From a virus, in IMG/VR virus record IMGVR_UViG_3300010396_000074, positions 1 through 37,291 of that record: a stretch of 37,291 bases of DNA. One strand, written 5' to 3'. The translations under genes and the position numbers were made by a program. This document shows positions 30,390-37,291 of the stretch, piece by piece; within the stretch, counting starts at the first letter, position 1; the number at the start of each line of letters is the position of its first letter. The notes under the pieces were generated by a model that saw nothing but the letters and a program-made list of their open reading frames with translations, ran no database searches and was not told the DNA's origin.

Positions 30390-32024
30390 TCACCCCTGTC
30401 GAAGGACTGATCCGTACTTCTCTTCCACCGATTTCTGATTCACGGGTTCGTCCAACTCCCGCCAGATCTCCTGCAGCCGCGTCTTGTTCGGCGGGGCTGC
30501 GACTTCCGTTTCCACCGATCCGTACAGCGTCATGGCGAGGTACCGCGTGCCGTCCATCATGTCCGCGCCATCCGCCGAGGCGTCGTCCGGGTCGTCTTTC
30601 TGCACCTTGCCGTCTGGCATTTCCGGGTACTGCCAGTTGTTCGCTTCCCAGACCCACCGTGACCCCTCCATCGGCGCGCCGTTCGACGCGGACGACATCC
30701 CGAGCCGCCAGACCTGACCGCGGCCCATCGAGCGTCGCACGCGCAACGCGCCGCGGTTGATCATCGACTCCACGCGGGTAATGCCCTGCTTCCGGTTCTT
30801 CAGCTTCGCTTCGACTGGATAGAACCGGAACGGGGAGTCGAGGCGCTCGAACGCTTCGTTGATCGCGCGCAGTTCCTCAGGGTCCGCACACTCGCCCCAG
30901 ATTGAGATCTCCCGGACGCCGTGCCCGGTGAGCTGGTCGTGGATCTTCTTCGCACGCTGGTCCGCCGACTCGTTCTGGCTGAACACTTCGTCGACTAGCG
31001 TCAGGCCATCGTCATCGACGCCACCCCACGCGAACGCGAATCGCCATTTCCCCAAGTCGAACAGGCCGTACAGCTTCGCGCGCCGGAGGAACGACTGCAA
31101 CCGCGTGCCCTCGAGATCAACGCCGTGCTTCGAGATGTCAAACTGGTAAACCGCACCCGCCGGCTTGACGAACTTCCCGTAGAGACGGGCGGCCAGCTGC
31201 GACGGCGTGTTCGCGAACTCGGCCTCGAGCTCGTGCACGCGGGCGTCCGAAATACCGGGATTGTCGGCGACGCCGGCATGGCTGAACCAGTGCCGGTCCA
31301 GCGGAATCCGCCCGCTGTGCACCGGTTCGTAGATGCGGGAAAAGACATAGGTCGATTCCCCTTTGAGCGGCGTCATTGTCGCCATCGTCCGCCCTCGGAA
31401 CCGAGCGAGCCGCGGCTGCATCTCGTTCCACACGGCTTCCGGGTGCTCTTCGTCCAACCACACCCAATGCACACGCGCCGCCTGGTACTTCTCCGAGCCT
31501 TGTTCGGCGGCTTTGCCTGTGATGCGTGAGATCTGCCCGTTGTCGGCTTTCACGAGGATGTCGCGTTTCATCGAGGCCCGGAACGGCGCCGGTGCGTCGA
31601 CGATCCGATCCGGCGCGATCCACGTCAGCAGTTCCGGCAGCAACACGTTCTGCCACAGTTCCCACGAGAGCGCCGAGGCCCACGCCTGAATCGGCGGCAT
31701 CGCGATCACACCGGCTTGCTGCAGGGGATGGCGACCGAGGGAGAGGAGTGCCGTTGCCACGGCCCCGAGTGTGGTCTTCCCGGACTGGTTCGCCCAGAAA
31801 AGCCACGAGTGCAGGGTGTCACGCTCAAGCGCCTCGACCTGCTTGGCGTGGAGCGAGCCCGGCAGTTCGGGACCGATCTTTGATGCTTCATACAGCCAGA
31901 TGCGGCCAGTAAACGTCGGATCCAGCAACCGCTGCAACGGATCGATCGACAGCTCAGTCTGCGCGCGCCGGCGGCGCCGAAGCTCCAAGATCGCCGCCGC
32001 GCGGACCGCCGCAGGCACCGTCAC
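30390..32024 (-). CDS. terL: Terminase large subunit (544 aa)
   Basis: The start overlaps the small subunit stop by 4 bases. ATPase: Walker A ANQSGKTT at about 78-85, Walker B WVWLDEE at 187-193, coupling motif ATMTPLKG at 215-222. RNase H-like nuclease half: YGLFDLGKWRFAFAWGG with D323, then GECADPEELR with D381 as second acidic position; a later MDGTRYLAM segment may give the third. This is the DNA-packaging motor and headful or site-specific cutter. All expected motor motifs are present and the length is normal. Works with the small subunit and the portal. Confidence 0.93.
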   Translation of the reverse strand: MTVPAAVRAAAILELRRRRRAQTELSIDPLQRLLDPTFTGRIWLYEASKIGPELPGSLHAKQVEALERDTLHSWLFWANQSGKTTLGAVATALLSLGRHPLQQAGVIAMPPIQAWASALSWELWQNVLLPELLTWIAPDRIVDAPAPFRASMKRDILVKADNGQISRITGKAAEQGSEKYQAARVHWVWLDEEHPEAVWNEMQPRLARFRGRTMATMTPLKGESTYVFSRIYEPVHSGRIPLDRHWFSHAGVADNPGISDARVHELEAEFANTPSQLAARLYGKFVKPAGAVYQFDISKHGVDLEGTRLQSFLRRAKLYGLFDLGKWRFAFAWGGVDDDGLTLVDEVFSQNESADQRAKKIHDQLTGHGVREISIWGECADPEELRAINEAFERLDSPFRFYPVEAKLKNRKQGITRVESMINRGALRVRRSMGRGQVWRLGMSSASNGAPMEGSRWVWEANNWQYPEMPDGKVQKDDPDDASADGADMMDGTRYLAMTLYGSVETEVAAPPNKTRLQEIWRELDEPVNQKSVEEKYGSVLRQG

Positions 32025-32476
32025 GCCGTCTTGACCAACCGAAGGTCAGGACGCGCACCGGCAGCAATCCGCTCGAGTTCCTCGTCCGTCTTTTGAGACA
32101 GATCGCCGAAGTCGACCTGCGTCCGATCACCAAACGTCCGCGGCCACAGCTTTGAGGCGAGCCATTTGTCGGTATCGACGGCGAGCCGGTCGGCGTTCAC
32201 ACTTTCCGGCGTAGCGCCCTGCGCACGACTCACAGCCCGCGCGGCGACGTTCTCGGCTTGGGCTTCGCGAGCGCGTGCGTAACGTTCCGCATATTCAGGC
32301 AGTGCTGCATATTCGCAAACGGTTCCGGCGGTGACACCAGCCTTCTTCGCCGCATCGCGCATCGTGTGCGCCTTCCCGCTGGCGAGTAGTTCGCACACCA
32401 CAGCCATGACCTGTTCACGGTCATGGACCCGAGGTCGCCCCCTGCCCCGTTTTGCGGGTGCCTTTGCGGATGCCAT
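32021..32476 (-). CDS. terS: Terminase small subunit (151 aa)
   Basis: The ATG has GAGGGAAATGA upstream. The first 20 residues are basic (KAPAKRGRGRPRVHDREQ) and resemble AT-hook-like tails (RGRPR). Residues 38-55 form a helix-turn-helix (TMRDAAKKAGVTAGTVCEY), followed by helical DNA- or oligomer-forming parts and a WPRTFGDRTQVDFGDLSQKT segment that is common in small terminases before the C-terminal end. It directly precedes terL. Recognises the packaging start site. The 88 bases upstream contain no gene; I see no clear promoter there. Confidence 0.85.
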   Translation of the reverse strand: MASAKAPAKRGRGRPRVHDREQVMAVVCELLASGKAHTMRDAAKKAGVTAGTVCEYAALPEYAERYARAREAQAENVAARAVSRAQGATPESVNADRLAVDTDKWLASKLWPRTFGDRTQVDFGDLSQKTDEELERIAAGARPDLRLVKTA

Positions 32477-32564
32477 TCATTTCCCTCGACGAATCCCGCC
32501 CAAGCCGAGCGGGGAGGCTCGTAACCTACACCACCACTACGCCTTGCGGGTACTACAGCGCTGA

Positions 32565-33023
32565 TTACTTGCCGTTCTTCCCGGCCTTCTTGTACGCCTT
32601 CGAGATGGGCGTCTCCTCTTCGTCCACCCCTTCGTTGTCCTGCGCGCCAGCGGACTCGCCCTCATCGTCTTCCTCGTCGAGTTCCTGTCCGCCGCCCGCA
32701 CCCATCGCACCGTGCGGCATGACGTGGACTGCGACCTTCTTCCCGAACGGGAAGCGCTTGGCGAGGTGCCCTGGCATGGTGACGGAGGTTTCGTGGCCGG
32801 CGTCGTACGGCTCGAACTCGTTCGCCTTCTTCTCCGGCGTATGCCGGATCGTCACGCGGACGTGCGAGCCGCCGCGGGGGTGCTTCGAAACTTCGGAGAC
32901 GGTGCCCGTCGCGCGGACACCGCCCTTGTGCGCCTTGAACGGCGCGACGGGCGGCTTCTCCTTCGGCATTGCGTCGATCGACGCGGACATGGGCGCGTGG
33001 GCGCCGGCGGTGGCTTTCGGCAT
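32565..33023 (-). CDS. Hypothetical protein with acidic tail (152 aa)
   Basis: The ATG overlaps the stop of the 80-residue gene as TGATG (MPKATAGAHAPMSASIDAMP). A beta-strand-rich middle (GGVRATGTVSEVSKHPRGGS; SHVRVTIRHTPEKKANEFEP; KKVAVHVMP) could be a small OB- or SH3-like fold. It is followed by an acidic stretch (DEEDDEGESAGAQDNEGVDE) and a Lys-rich end. Such acidic tails occur in capsid-assembly or DNA-mimic proteins. No family recognised; role unknown. Confidence 0.55.
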   Translation of the reverse strand: MPKATAGAHAPMSASIDAMPKEKPPVAPFKAHKGGVRATGTVSEVSKHPRGGSHVRVTIRHTPEKKANEFEPYDAGHETSVTMPGHLAKRFPFGKKVAVHVMPHGAMGAGGGQELDEEDDEGESAGAQDNEGVDEEETPISKAYKKAGKNGK

Positions 33024-33265
33024 CAGTCCTCCTCGTGGGAATGCGACATGACCTGCGAACGGTGCGCCGCGAACGCGCGACGGATCTTGACCGAGCCTTT
33101 CGCGGGGCGTTTCTTCTTGCTGTTCTTCGGCTTCCGGCGCTCGCCCTGTTCGCTGAACGCGATCGCCTCGGCCTGCCTCTGGGACGTCACGATCGGCCCG
33201 CGTTTCGAGCCGGAGTGCAACGTCCCTTCCTTCCACTCGTGCATCGTCGGCTTGAATCCCGGCAT
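33023..33265 (-). CDS. DUF6496-like small basic protein (80 aa)
   Basis: The N-terminal half (MHEWKEGTLHSGSKRGPIVT, then RQAEAIAFSEQGERR) matches the widespread small DUF6496 type (MHE-K-GTL-SGS---VT-R-QAIAIALSE). It is highly basic in the second half (KPKNSKKKRPAKGSVKIRRA). The family is frequent in phages and plasmids, with no known function; probably DNA-associated. Sits between glycosyltransferase and terminase genes. Confidence 0.75.
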   Translation of the reverse strand: MPGFKPTMHEWKEGTLHSGSKRGPIVTSQRQAEAIAFSEQGERRKPKNSKKKRPAKGSVKIRRAFAAHRSQVMSHSHEED

Positions 33266-33269
33266 AGGC

Positions 33270-34034
33270 TCAACCTCCTGCGGGCCGAAGGTTCCACTTC
33301 ACCAGCACGTCTTTCATGCCGGGCTGCTTGACCTGTACCTTGCGGCCGTCCGGCAACTCCTGGTCGACCGTCCAGCCATTGATCTTGTCGGTGTTCGCCT
33401 TGTTGTAGACATGCCAAGCGTAGCCGGGCTTCGAGCCGATCGCTGTGAACAGGTCCGTCGCGTTCTGGAACTTGAGGCCGAAGCGGGCAATGTTCCGCGA
33501 GAGCGTGTAGTCATCGATCAGGTGGCTCGCTTCGACCACGCTCCCCGGCGTCCCGTCGCCATTCCGCTCGGCCACGGTCGGGAAGATGCGCGTCACGGCC
33601 TGCTCGAGCGTGAGATCGTCGAGCGGTCGCCACAGGTCGCGGCACCACCGCGAGCCGATCGTGAACCAGTTGCAGGAGCCGATGAAGCGTCCGTCGCGCC
33701 GGAAGTAGTCGTCCGCTGCGAACCGAATGCCGCGCTGGTCGGAGCCGTAGTGGAACACCGTGTCCATCGGCAACCGCTCGGTCAGGTCGAAAAGATCCGG
33801 GTGGATCATCGCATCGGCGTCCAGGAAGATCGACCAATCATCGTCCCGCTCGGCGGCGATGTCGCGAATCTGGAGCTTCTCGTAGACGACGGGCCAGCCC
33901 TCGAACTTCCGCTGCGTGATCGGGACGAAGGTGGCGCCGATCTTGTCCGCCCACGCCTGCTGCAGCGGGAAGGTGATCGCCTTGATTTCCGGGGCGTAAT
34001 CGCCGATGTCCAACGTGTAGAGCGTCTTCTTCAC
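33270..34034 (-). CDS. GT-A-type glycosyltransferase (254 aa)
   Basis: Residues 66-80 (DWSIFLDADAMIHPD) hold the DxD-type metal/nucleotide-sugar site (D72, D74) of GT-A-fold glycosyltransferases. The N-terminus (KKTLYTLDIGDYAPEIKAI) gives the first Rossmann strand and helix, and a late AWHVYNKAN may provide the third ligand region. It uses GTG as start and lacks a ribosome binding site. First gene of the packaging operon. It may modify virion proteins, phage DNA bases or host surface sugars; sequence alone cannot say which. Confidence 0.72.
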   Translation of the reverse strand: MKKTLYTLDIGDYAPEIKAITFPLQQAWADKIGATFVPITQRKFEGWPVVYEKLQIRDIAAERDDDWSIFLDADAMIHPDLFDLTERLPMDTVFHYGSDQRGIRFAADDYFRRDGRFIGSCNWFTIGSRWCRDLWRPLDDLTLEQAVTRIFPTVAERNGDGTPGSVVEASHLIDDYTLSRNIARFGLKFQNATDLFTAIGSKPGYAWHVYNKANTDKINGWTVDQELPDGRKVQVKQPGMKDVLVKWNLRPAGG

Positions 34035-34104
34035 GGGCGCGTAGGAGAAAGATGGAGACTTGCGGGAGAGAATACGCGATTGAGCGGGTTTTCGCTAGTA
34101 CCGC

Positions 34105-34124
34105 AAGCCGGATGACGGCTTTTT
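34105..34124 (+). terminator. Hairpin with T-run on the plus strand
   Basis: AAGCCG, a 5-base loop and CGGCTT form a perfect 6-base stem, followed on the plus strand by a run of Ts (34120-34124). In plus-strand reading this is a small intrinsic terminator, though no plus-strand gene precedes it. In minus-strand reading the same stem starts 1 base after the stop of a 6-codon ORF with a strong ribosome binding site, so it could act as an attenuator-like stem ahead of the glycosyltransferase. Confidence 0.45.
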
Positions 34125-34143
34125 ACGAGGTCAGCACCGTCAT
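34123..34143 (-). CDS. 6-codon micro-ORF (MTVLTS) with strong ribosome binding site
   Basis: GGGAGGGAACC precedes an ATG followed by five codons and TAA. The ATG overlaps the stop of the 42-residue gene as ATGA, and the stop is one base before a 6-base stem. The arrangement looks like a leader peptide with a downstream stem. It may equally be what remains of a lost gene. There is no direct evidence that it is translated. Confidence 0.35.
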   Translation of the reverse strand: MTVLTS

Positions 34144-34268
34144 GGTTCCCTCCCCTGCCGGAGAGAGTCGATCACCTTAACAACACCAGCACGACCATCA
34201 GACGCCGACACATTAAGAGGATGGTTGCGATTGTGAAGGGTGTTCGTGAAAGTGAGTACCGGCGTCAT
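34140..34268 (-). CDS. Small gene behind the methyltransferase (42 aa)
   Basis: The ATG overlaps the methyltransferase stop as ATGA, and the stop overlaps the next ATG as ATGA, as for other genes here. The peptide begins MTPVLTFTNTLHNRNHPLNV and continues with a helical end (AGVVKVIDSLRQGREP). No motif recognised. Start and stop couplings support it being a real small gene of this operon. Confidence 0.55.
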   Translation of the reverse strand: MTPVLTFTNTLHNRNHPLNVSASDGRAGVVKVIDSLRQGREP

Positions 34269-34993
34269 AAGGCCAGTACCTCCTGACTGAGACGCTCGGC
34301 GGCGATCTCGCAGTAGCGTTCCTCGATCTCAATGCCGATAGCGCGACGATGCGCGTCTTTCGCAGCGACGAGCGTTGAGCCGGAGCCCATGAAGCAGTCG
34401 AGCACGACACCGTCAAGCGGGCACGAGTATTCGATTAGCGGGCGAAGTATGCCGAGCGGTTTCTGCGTCGGGTGTTGCGCTTCGCCGTGACACGAGCGCA
34501 CCTGCAGCACCGAGCGCATGAGGCGCGGGCCGCCATCCTCGCTCTGATACGCGCCGGCTTCGATGTGGCCGGTGTGCGGCGGTCGTTGCTTGCGGCGCAG
34601 TGTGCGCTTCGTCGCGTCCGGCGTGGTCGGCGTGACGTGATAGAGGTCGTCCCACGACCCGCGATACCAGTGCACAGCGAACTCGTGCACGCGCTTGAAT
34701 CGGTCGGCGTGAAACGAGGAACCGTTGTGCTTCTCCCAGACGATCTCCTGCGCGTACTTCCCCCATGCGCTGAACTGTCCGCCGCGCTCCATCCAGAAGC
34801 GCATCGAGCCGAAGCACCAGAGTTGCGAAGCGGGGATCAGATGCACCCAACCATCCACGCACGAATCCCATTCGAGCGACGTGTCACCGTAAGGCGGATC
34901 AGCAATCACGACTGACGCCGTTAGTTCTTGCATCACCTCGCGGCAGTCTCCGTGGTAGATCGTAATCCCGCCTGATTCGTAGTACGGTTTCAT
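34265..34993 (-). CDS. DNA adenine-N6/cytosine-N4 methyltransferase (242 aa)
   Basis: The ATG overlaps the Lar-like stop as ATGA. DPPYG (residues 32-36, catalytic motif IV) comes before DCFMGSGST (199-207, the S-adenosylmethionine-binding motif I). This order is that of beta-class methyltransferases (N6_N4 type); DPPY favours adenine-N6. In between, EWDSCVDGWVHLIPASQLWC and PTQKPLGILRPLIEYS are normal for the family. Length and motifs are complete, so it is probably active, protecting phage DNA from host restriction or marking it. No partner restriction gene is seen. Confidence 0.9.
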   Translation of the reverse strand: MKPYYESGGITIYHGDCREVMQELTASVVIADPPYGDTSLEWDSCVDGWVHLIPASQLWCFGSMRFWMERGGQFSAWGKYAQEIVWEKHNGSSFHADRFKRVHEFAVHWYRGSWDDLYHVTPTTPDATKRTLRRKQRPPHTGHIEAGAYQSEDGGPRLMRSVLQVRSCHGEAQHPTQKPLGILRPLIEYSCPLDGVVLDCFMGSGSTLVAAKDAHRRAIGIEIEERYCEIAAERLSQEVLAL

Positions 34994-35241
34994 CCCCGCA
35001 CCGCCTCAGCGACGGCCTGACACAGTTCGTTGAAGTCGGCAGGCTGAACCTGCGCGGGGGATGAGCCGTCCACGCGCACCATCGCGATCCACTCGTTGAA
35101 CACAGTGGTCAGTGACGCGGGGAGTGCCCGACGATTCCACTGAGCGATCGCGGCGGCCTCACTTTCATGGCGCGTGCCGATCACCTGACAGCCACCGCAA
35201 TGCATCCTGTTCCACCCGTCAACGCCGTCCCGCCGCGTCAC
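34990..35241 (-). pseudogene. Lar-type zinc protein lacking its first Cys pair
   Basis: The part GVDGWNRMHCGGCQVIGTRH followed by EAAAIAQWNRRA is the second half of a Lar-like (restriction alleviation) zinc domain, with CGGC and the AIAxWNRR signature. The usual first pair (CPFCG) is missing: at that point the sequence runs into the truncated cytosine methyltransferase in another frame. Translation may begin at a GTG (35241) or at the internal ATG (35205). The C-terminal half continues with normal helices. Either a remnant or a half-domain still used. Confidence 0.6.
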
Positions 35242-35566
35242 ACGCCTCTTTCTGAATCCGCGCCGCCTGAGCGAACAACTCCATGCCGAGATACGGGGGC
35301 GGCGCGGCCTTCGCCTTCTTCCACGGCATCGCGCGCCAACTGAACTCCTGACAGGGCGACGAGGCCACGATCATATCCGCCGACCTGAACTGTGCGCCGT
35401 GAATCGTCCTCACGTCCTGCAACACCAACTGCGCCGGATACCGATGCTCGCCATAGACATGCTGCTCAATGTCGAAACCGATCACGTCCCAGCCTTCGGC
35501 CAAGAACCCTTCGGTCCATCCGCCTAAACCACAGAACAAGTCTATGCAGAGCGGCTTACTCCCCAT
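35219..35566 (-). pseudogene. Cytosine-C5 DNA methyltransferase, truncated (115 aa)
   Basis: DLFCGLGGWTEG (residues 9-20) is the SAM-binding motif I and SSPCQEFS (69-76) holds the catalytic Pro-Cys of C5 methyltransferases. FDIEQHVYGEHRYPAQLVLQ in between fits the phage-type family. The frame stops at residue 115 after IQKEACDAAGRR, just where the ENV motif VI region should follow; target recognition and C-terminal lobes are missing. It is probably inactive, or would need a second subunit in trans. Overlaps the Lar-like remnant by 23 bases. Confidence 0.75.
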
Positions 35567-36314
35567 CGGTCTTCTCCTGAGCGGAGCGGGCGGACTGGAT
35601 AGCGTCGTAAATCACCGTAGCATCATCACCAGTCGGGGAACCGTACAGCCCGTTCGACGTGCGGCTGATGTCCCACCCCTTGATCGCGCCCCAAATAGCT
35701 TCCCACACCGGATCGCCGTTGTGCGCGACTATCTCCGCTTCAGTGTACTGCCTTCGCTCCGACCGTTCGCTGTCCGCTGGGCGCGTCTCGGGAGGGGCGG
35801 GATGGAGGTAGAGCGGCCATGCGTTTGCGCCGTAGCGTTCCGCCTCTGCCTTCGTGAACACGACGGTTGGCTCGCGGCCGTCACGCGGTCCCGTGCCGCG
35901 AATCCACCATGCCATAATGTCGTGCGTCTTTTCTCCCGCGTCTGCTGAGGGGGACGCCGGTTGGTACCAGTCAGCATTGCATTTGTCGGCTGCGTCGAGC
36001 GCGGCGTCGATGGTTTCGTACTGCGTAGCGATTCCATCTCCCTGCAAATCCTCGCCACACCGTGTGACGTGCCAATGCCCGCGACAGTGCCGCACGCCGT
36101 AGGCTTGGATTGGTTCGCTCCGCGTAATCGCGCCCAACTTCGGAAAGTCCGGTGAGGTCGCCTCTGCCGAGCGCAGGGAGGCCGCAGCGGCTTCGAGTCG
36201 ATGCACAAGATCGTACTTCGCGGCGCTTTCTTCAGCAACCGTACTCTGCGATGCTACTCGCTTCAGGTGCCGTTTCGCTTCCGTGAGGAGTTGTGCGAGT
36301 TCTTCGTGGGTCAC
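35556..36314 (-). CDS. Hypothetical accessory protein (252 aa)
   Basis: The start is the GTG that overlaps the DUF6527 stop as GTGA (MTHEELAQLLTEAKRHLKRV). There is a helical N-terminal third, then a small region with HWHVTRCGEDLQGDG and YETIDAALDAADKCNADWY resembling a short ssDNA/peptide-display type domain. The last part (RRQYTEAEIVAHNGDPVWEA onward) looks like an independent small domain. No family recognised. It overlaps the C5 methyltransferase start by 11 bases. Confidence 0.55.
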   Translation of the reverse strand: MTHEELAQLLTEAKRHLKRVASQSTVAEESAAKYDLVHRLEAAAASLRSAEATSPDFPKLGAITRSEPIQAYGVRHCRGHWHVTRCGEDLQGDGIATQYETIDAALDAADKCNADWYQPASPSADAGEKTHDIMAWWIRGTGPRDGREPTVVFTKAEAERYGANAWPLYLHPAPPETRPADSERSERRQYTEAEIVAHNGDPVWEAIWGAIKGWDISRTSNGLYGSPTGDDATVIYDAIQSARSAQEKTDGE

Positions 36315-36667
36315 TTGATGACTCCGTTCGTGATGAACCCATGCCAGCCACATCCGCCGGTCGGCTTTCCATCTTTCTCCGCGATGCAGTTGATCGACGG
36401 AGTGATGGTCGGGCGCTCCATGTTGCCGTCCCAACTCCAGATGTTGAGTTTATCGTCAGCGGGGCGGGGCACATGCGTCGGGCCAAGGAAGACGGCACAC
36501 CGCTTCGCGTTGGGGCACACGAACATGATGTGCGCAGTGGCGTCGGGATACCCTTCGATCTTCGAGAGCGTGATATCGAAAGACCCAACCGGCTCATCTT
36601 CCGGCCATTCATCTTTGGGATCACGCACCATGTTGCCGTGTTCAGTTGACGCTTTCAGTTCGGTCAT
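36311..36667 (-). CDS. DUF6527-like protein (118 aa)
   Basis: The end of the protein (NIWSWDGNMERPTITPSINC then GGCGWHGFITNGVIK) matches the DUF6527 pattern (WSWDGN-E-PT-TPSI ... CGWHG-I--G). The earlier ATAHIMFVCPNAKRCAVFLG supplies the conserved Cys and hydrophobic strand. The domain probably binds a metal through its Cys and His residues. Family function is unknown; it is frequent in phages. The start ATG overlaps the end of a frameshifted upstream gene. Confidence 0.75.
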   Translation of the reverse strand: MTELKASTEHGNMVRDPKDEWPEDEPVGSFDITLSKIEGYPDATAHIMFVCPNAKRCAVFLGPTHVPRPADDKLNIWSWDGNMERPTITPSINCIAEKDGKPTGGCGWHGFITNGVIK

Positions 36668-36809
36668 GACAGACTCCTCGGCTTGAAACCGGCCAGCACA
36701 TTCCGTGAGTGGAGCACCACATGCAAGTCGTGGCGAAAGAGGCCGTCGTTGAACGGGACAATCGTGTGACCCGTGCCGTAAATCTCTAGCGCGGGAAGTT
36801 GGTGGCCAT
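36664..36809 (-). pseudogene. Short gene broken by one frameshift (about 48 codons)
   Basis: The ATG overlaps the stop of the upstream gene as TAATG (MATNFPR then TAG). The other frame, entered one base earlier, is open from there and reads LEIYGTGHTIVPFNDGLFRH and on to its TGA, which overlaps the DUF6527 start as ATGA. Both ends therefore show the coupling typical of this phage, but they lie in different frames. A single-base loss near 36790, an assembly error or a programmed -1 frameshift could explain it. No motif recognised. Confidence 0.5.
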
Positions 36810-37291
36810 TAGCGGCTTGGGTTGCGTGCGTTGGCGAGCGCCCACTCGATCGGCCAGCGATCGCGCATGGTGGCACGGGCGATATCCACGAAATCGAGCA
36901 TCGCCTTGAGGTGGAATGGGGCGTTGAACGTGTATACGATCCGGATATCGTCCTTTCCGGGTCCGACGCGCTCGAACACCGCGCCGAGTGGATGCGCTGC
37001 GGTCTTGATCTCGAACGTGCGGTTCTTGCCACGCCAGACCTGCTTGCCGGTTGCCGTGGTGACCTGTTTCAGGCCGAGCTTCTTGAATTGCAGCTTGGGA
37101 TCAACGGCCCCCGCCACGGAGCCACCCAACCGCGCGGTCGCGGGATTTGGGATGGCGACATTCTGCCCCGCGACTATCCCTTGTCGCCAAGTAACTGACT
37201 GTGGACAATGACTCCATGATTCCTCTATGCACACCAACAAAGGGAAGTTTTTCACGCTATTGCAACGCGCGGCAAAGCCGCCTGTTCGGCC
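36809..37291 (-). CDS. Unknown protein, 5' end open to window edge
   Basis: The frame is open through the right edge. A GTG at 37255 gives 148 residues but has no ribosome binding site, so the true start may lie outside. The C-terminal half (AAHPLGAVFERVGPGKDDIR, then APFHLKAMLDFVDIARATMR) recalls HK97 gp10-like minor tail proteins; this is weak, and a tail gene would be unexpected among these accessory genes. The first 30 residues (GTG on) are Cys/Trp-containing and unlike the rest, so part of the N-terminus may be non-coding. Confidence 0.45.
   Translation of the reverse strand, partial: GRTGGFAARCNSVKNFPLLVCIEESWSHCPQSVTWRQGIVAGQNVAIPNPATARLGGSVAGAVDPKLQFKKLGLKQVTTATGKQVWRGKNRTFEIKTAAHPLGAVFERVGPGKDDIRIVYTFNAPFHLKAMLDFVDIARATMRDRWPIEWALANARNPSR

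Noticed and set aside
34172-34213. 13-codon hydrophobic open frame (MCRRLMVVLVLLR)
   Set aside because: It is out of frame inside the better supported 42-codon gene and has no ribosome binding site.
1-37291. Window ends joined as a circle to fuse the left nuclease with the right partial gene
   Set aside because: The frame would continue (75 whole codons on the left), but the joined sequence after ALEEQGG does not resemble the rest of that nuclease family. Chance is about one in three.
1-37291. Search for an integrase, CRISPR array or insertion sequence
   Set aside because: No tyrosine or serine recombinase motif, no regularly spaced repeats and no transposase or terminal inverted repeats were seen.
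37255-37291. GCGGC-AAA-GCCGC hairpin at the right edge as a terminator
   Set aside because: It has no T-run on either strand and lies inside an open frame that reaches the edge.

Overview
The window reads as most of a double-stranded DNA bacteriophage (or prophage) genome with high GC content. Every gene I accept is on the minus strand, so the map runs from right (about 37 kb) to left (1). I see no tape-measure, tail-tube or sheath gene. There is a P22-type portal, large internal virion (ejection) proteins, a pectate-lyase-fold tailspike and a spike base protein. This points to a short-tailed (podovirus-like) phage. The host cannot be named from the sequence; GC-rich codon use and GGAGG-type ribosome binding sites fit a Gram-negative bacterium, as does a spanin-like protein in the lysis cassette. 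I see no integrase, so lifestyle is open.

Layout in transcription order. (1) 37291-34140: small accessory genes: an unknown partial protein, a frameshifted short gene, a DUF6527-type protein, a truncated cytosine-C5 DNA methyltransferase joined to a headless Lar-type zinc protein, an intact adenine/cytosine-N4 class methyltransferase and a 42-residue gene. (2) 34124-34035: a gap with a micro-ORF and a hairpin. (3) 34034-30390: glycosyltransferase, two small basic or acidic proteins, and the small and large terminase. (4) 30387-27472: a dense run of very short overlapping genes (zinc-knuckle peptides, a winged helix protein) ending in a tRNA with a CAT anticodon. (5) 27467-19840: portal, scaffold, major capsid, capsid-associated proteins, a strong intergenic hairpin, and spike base. 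(6) 19835-7090: tail, spike, neck and ejection proteins. (7) 7055-4577: lysis cassette (membrane protein, holin, CHAP endolysin, spanin-like protein) with an inserted ribbon-helix-helix plus SLOG gene pair. (8) 4576-4173: a 404-base gene-free region with hairpins, a plus-strand promoter-like site and the promoter of the next operon. (9) 4172-1: an early-type operon: an excisionase-like HTH protein, an ERF single-strand annealing protein, small unknown genes, a replication protein, and the start of a nuclease cut by the window edge.

Many genes are coupled by 4-base ATGA/GTGA or TAATG overlaps. I used this pattern to choose starts and to recover genes of 6 to 42 codons. The most unusual observations are an 18-codon gene whose peptide repeats the start of the next gene with every shared codon changed synonymously; the structured gene-free region at 4.2-4.6 kb; a regulator whose start codon lies in a perfect tandem repeat; and a deletion fusing the remains of two DNA-modification or anti-restriction genes.
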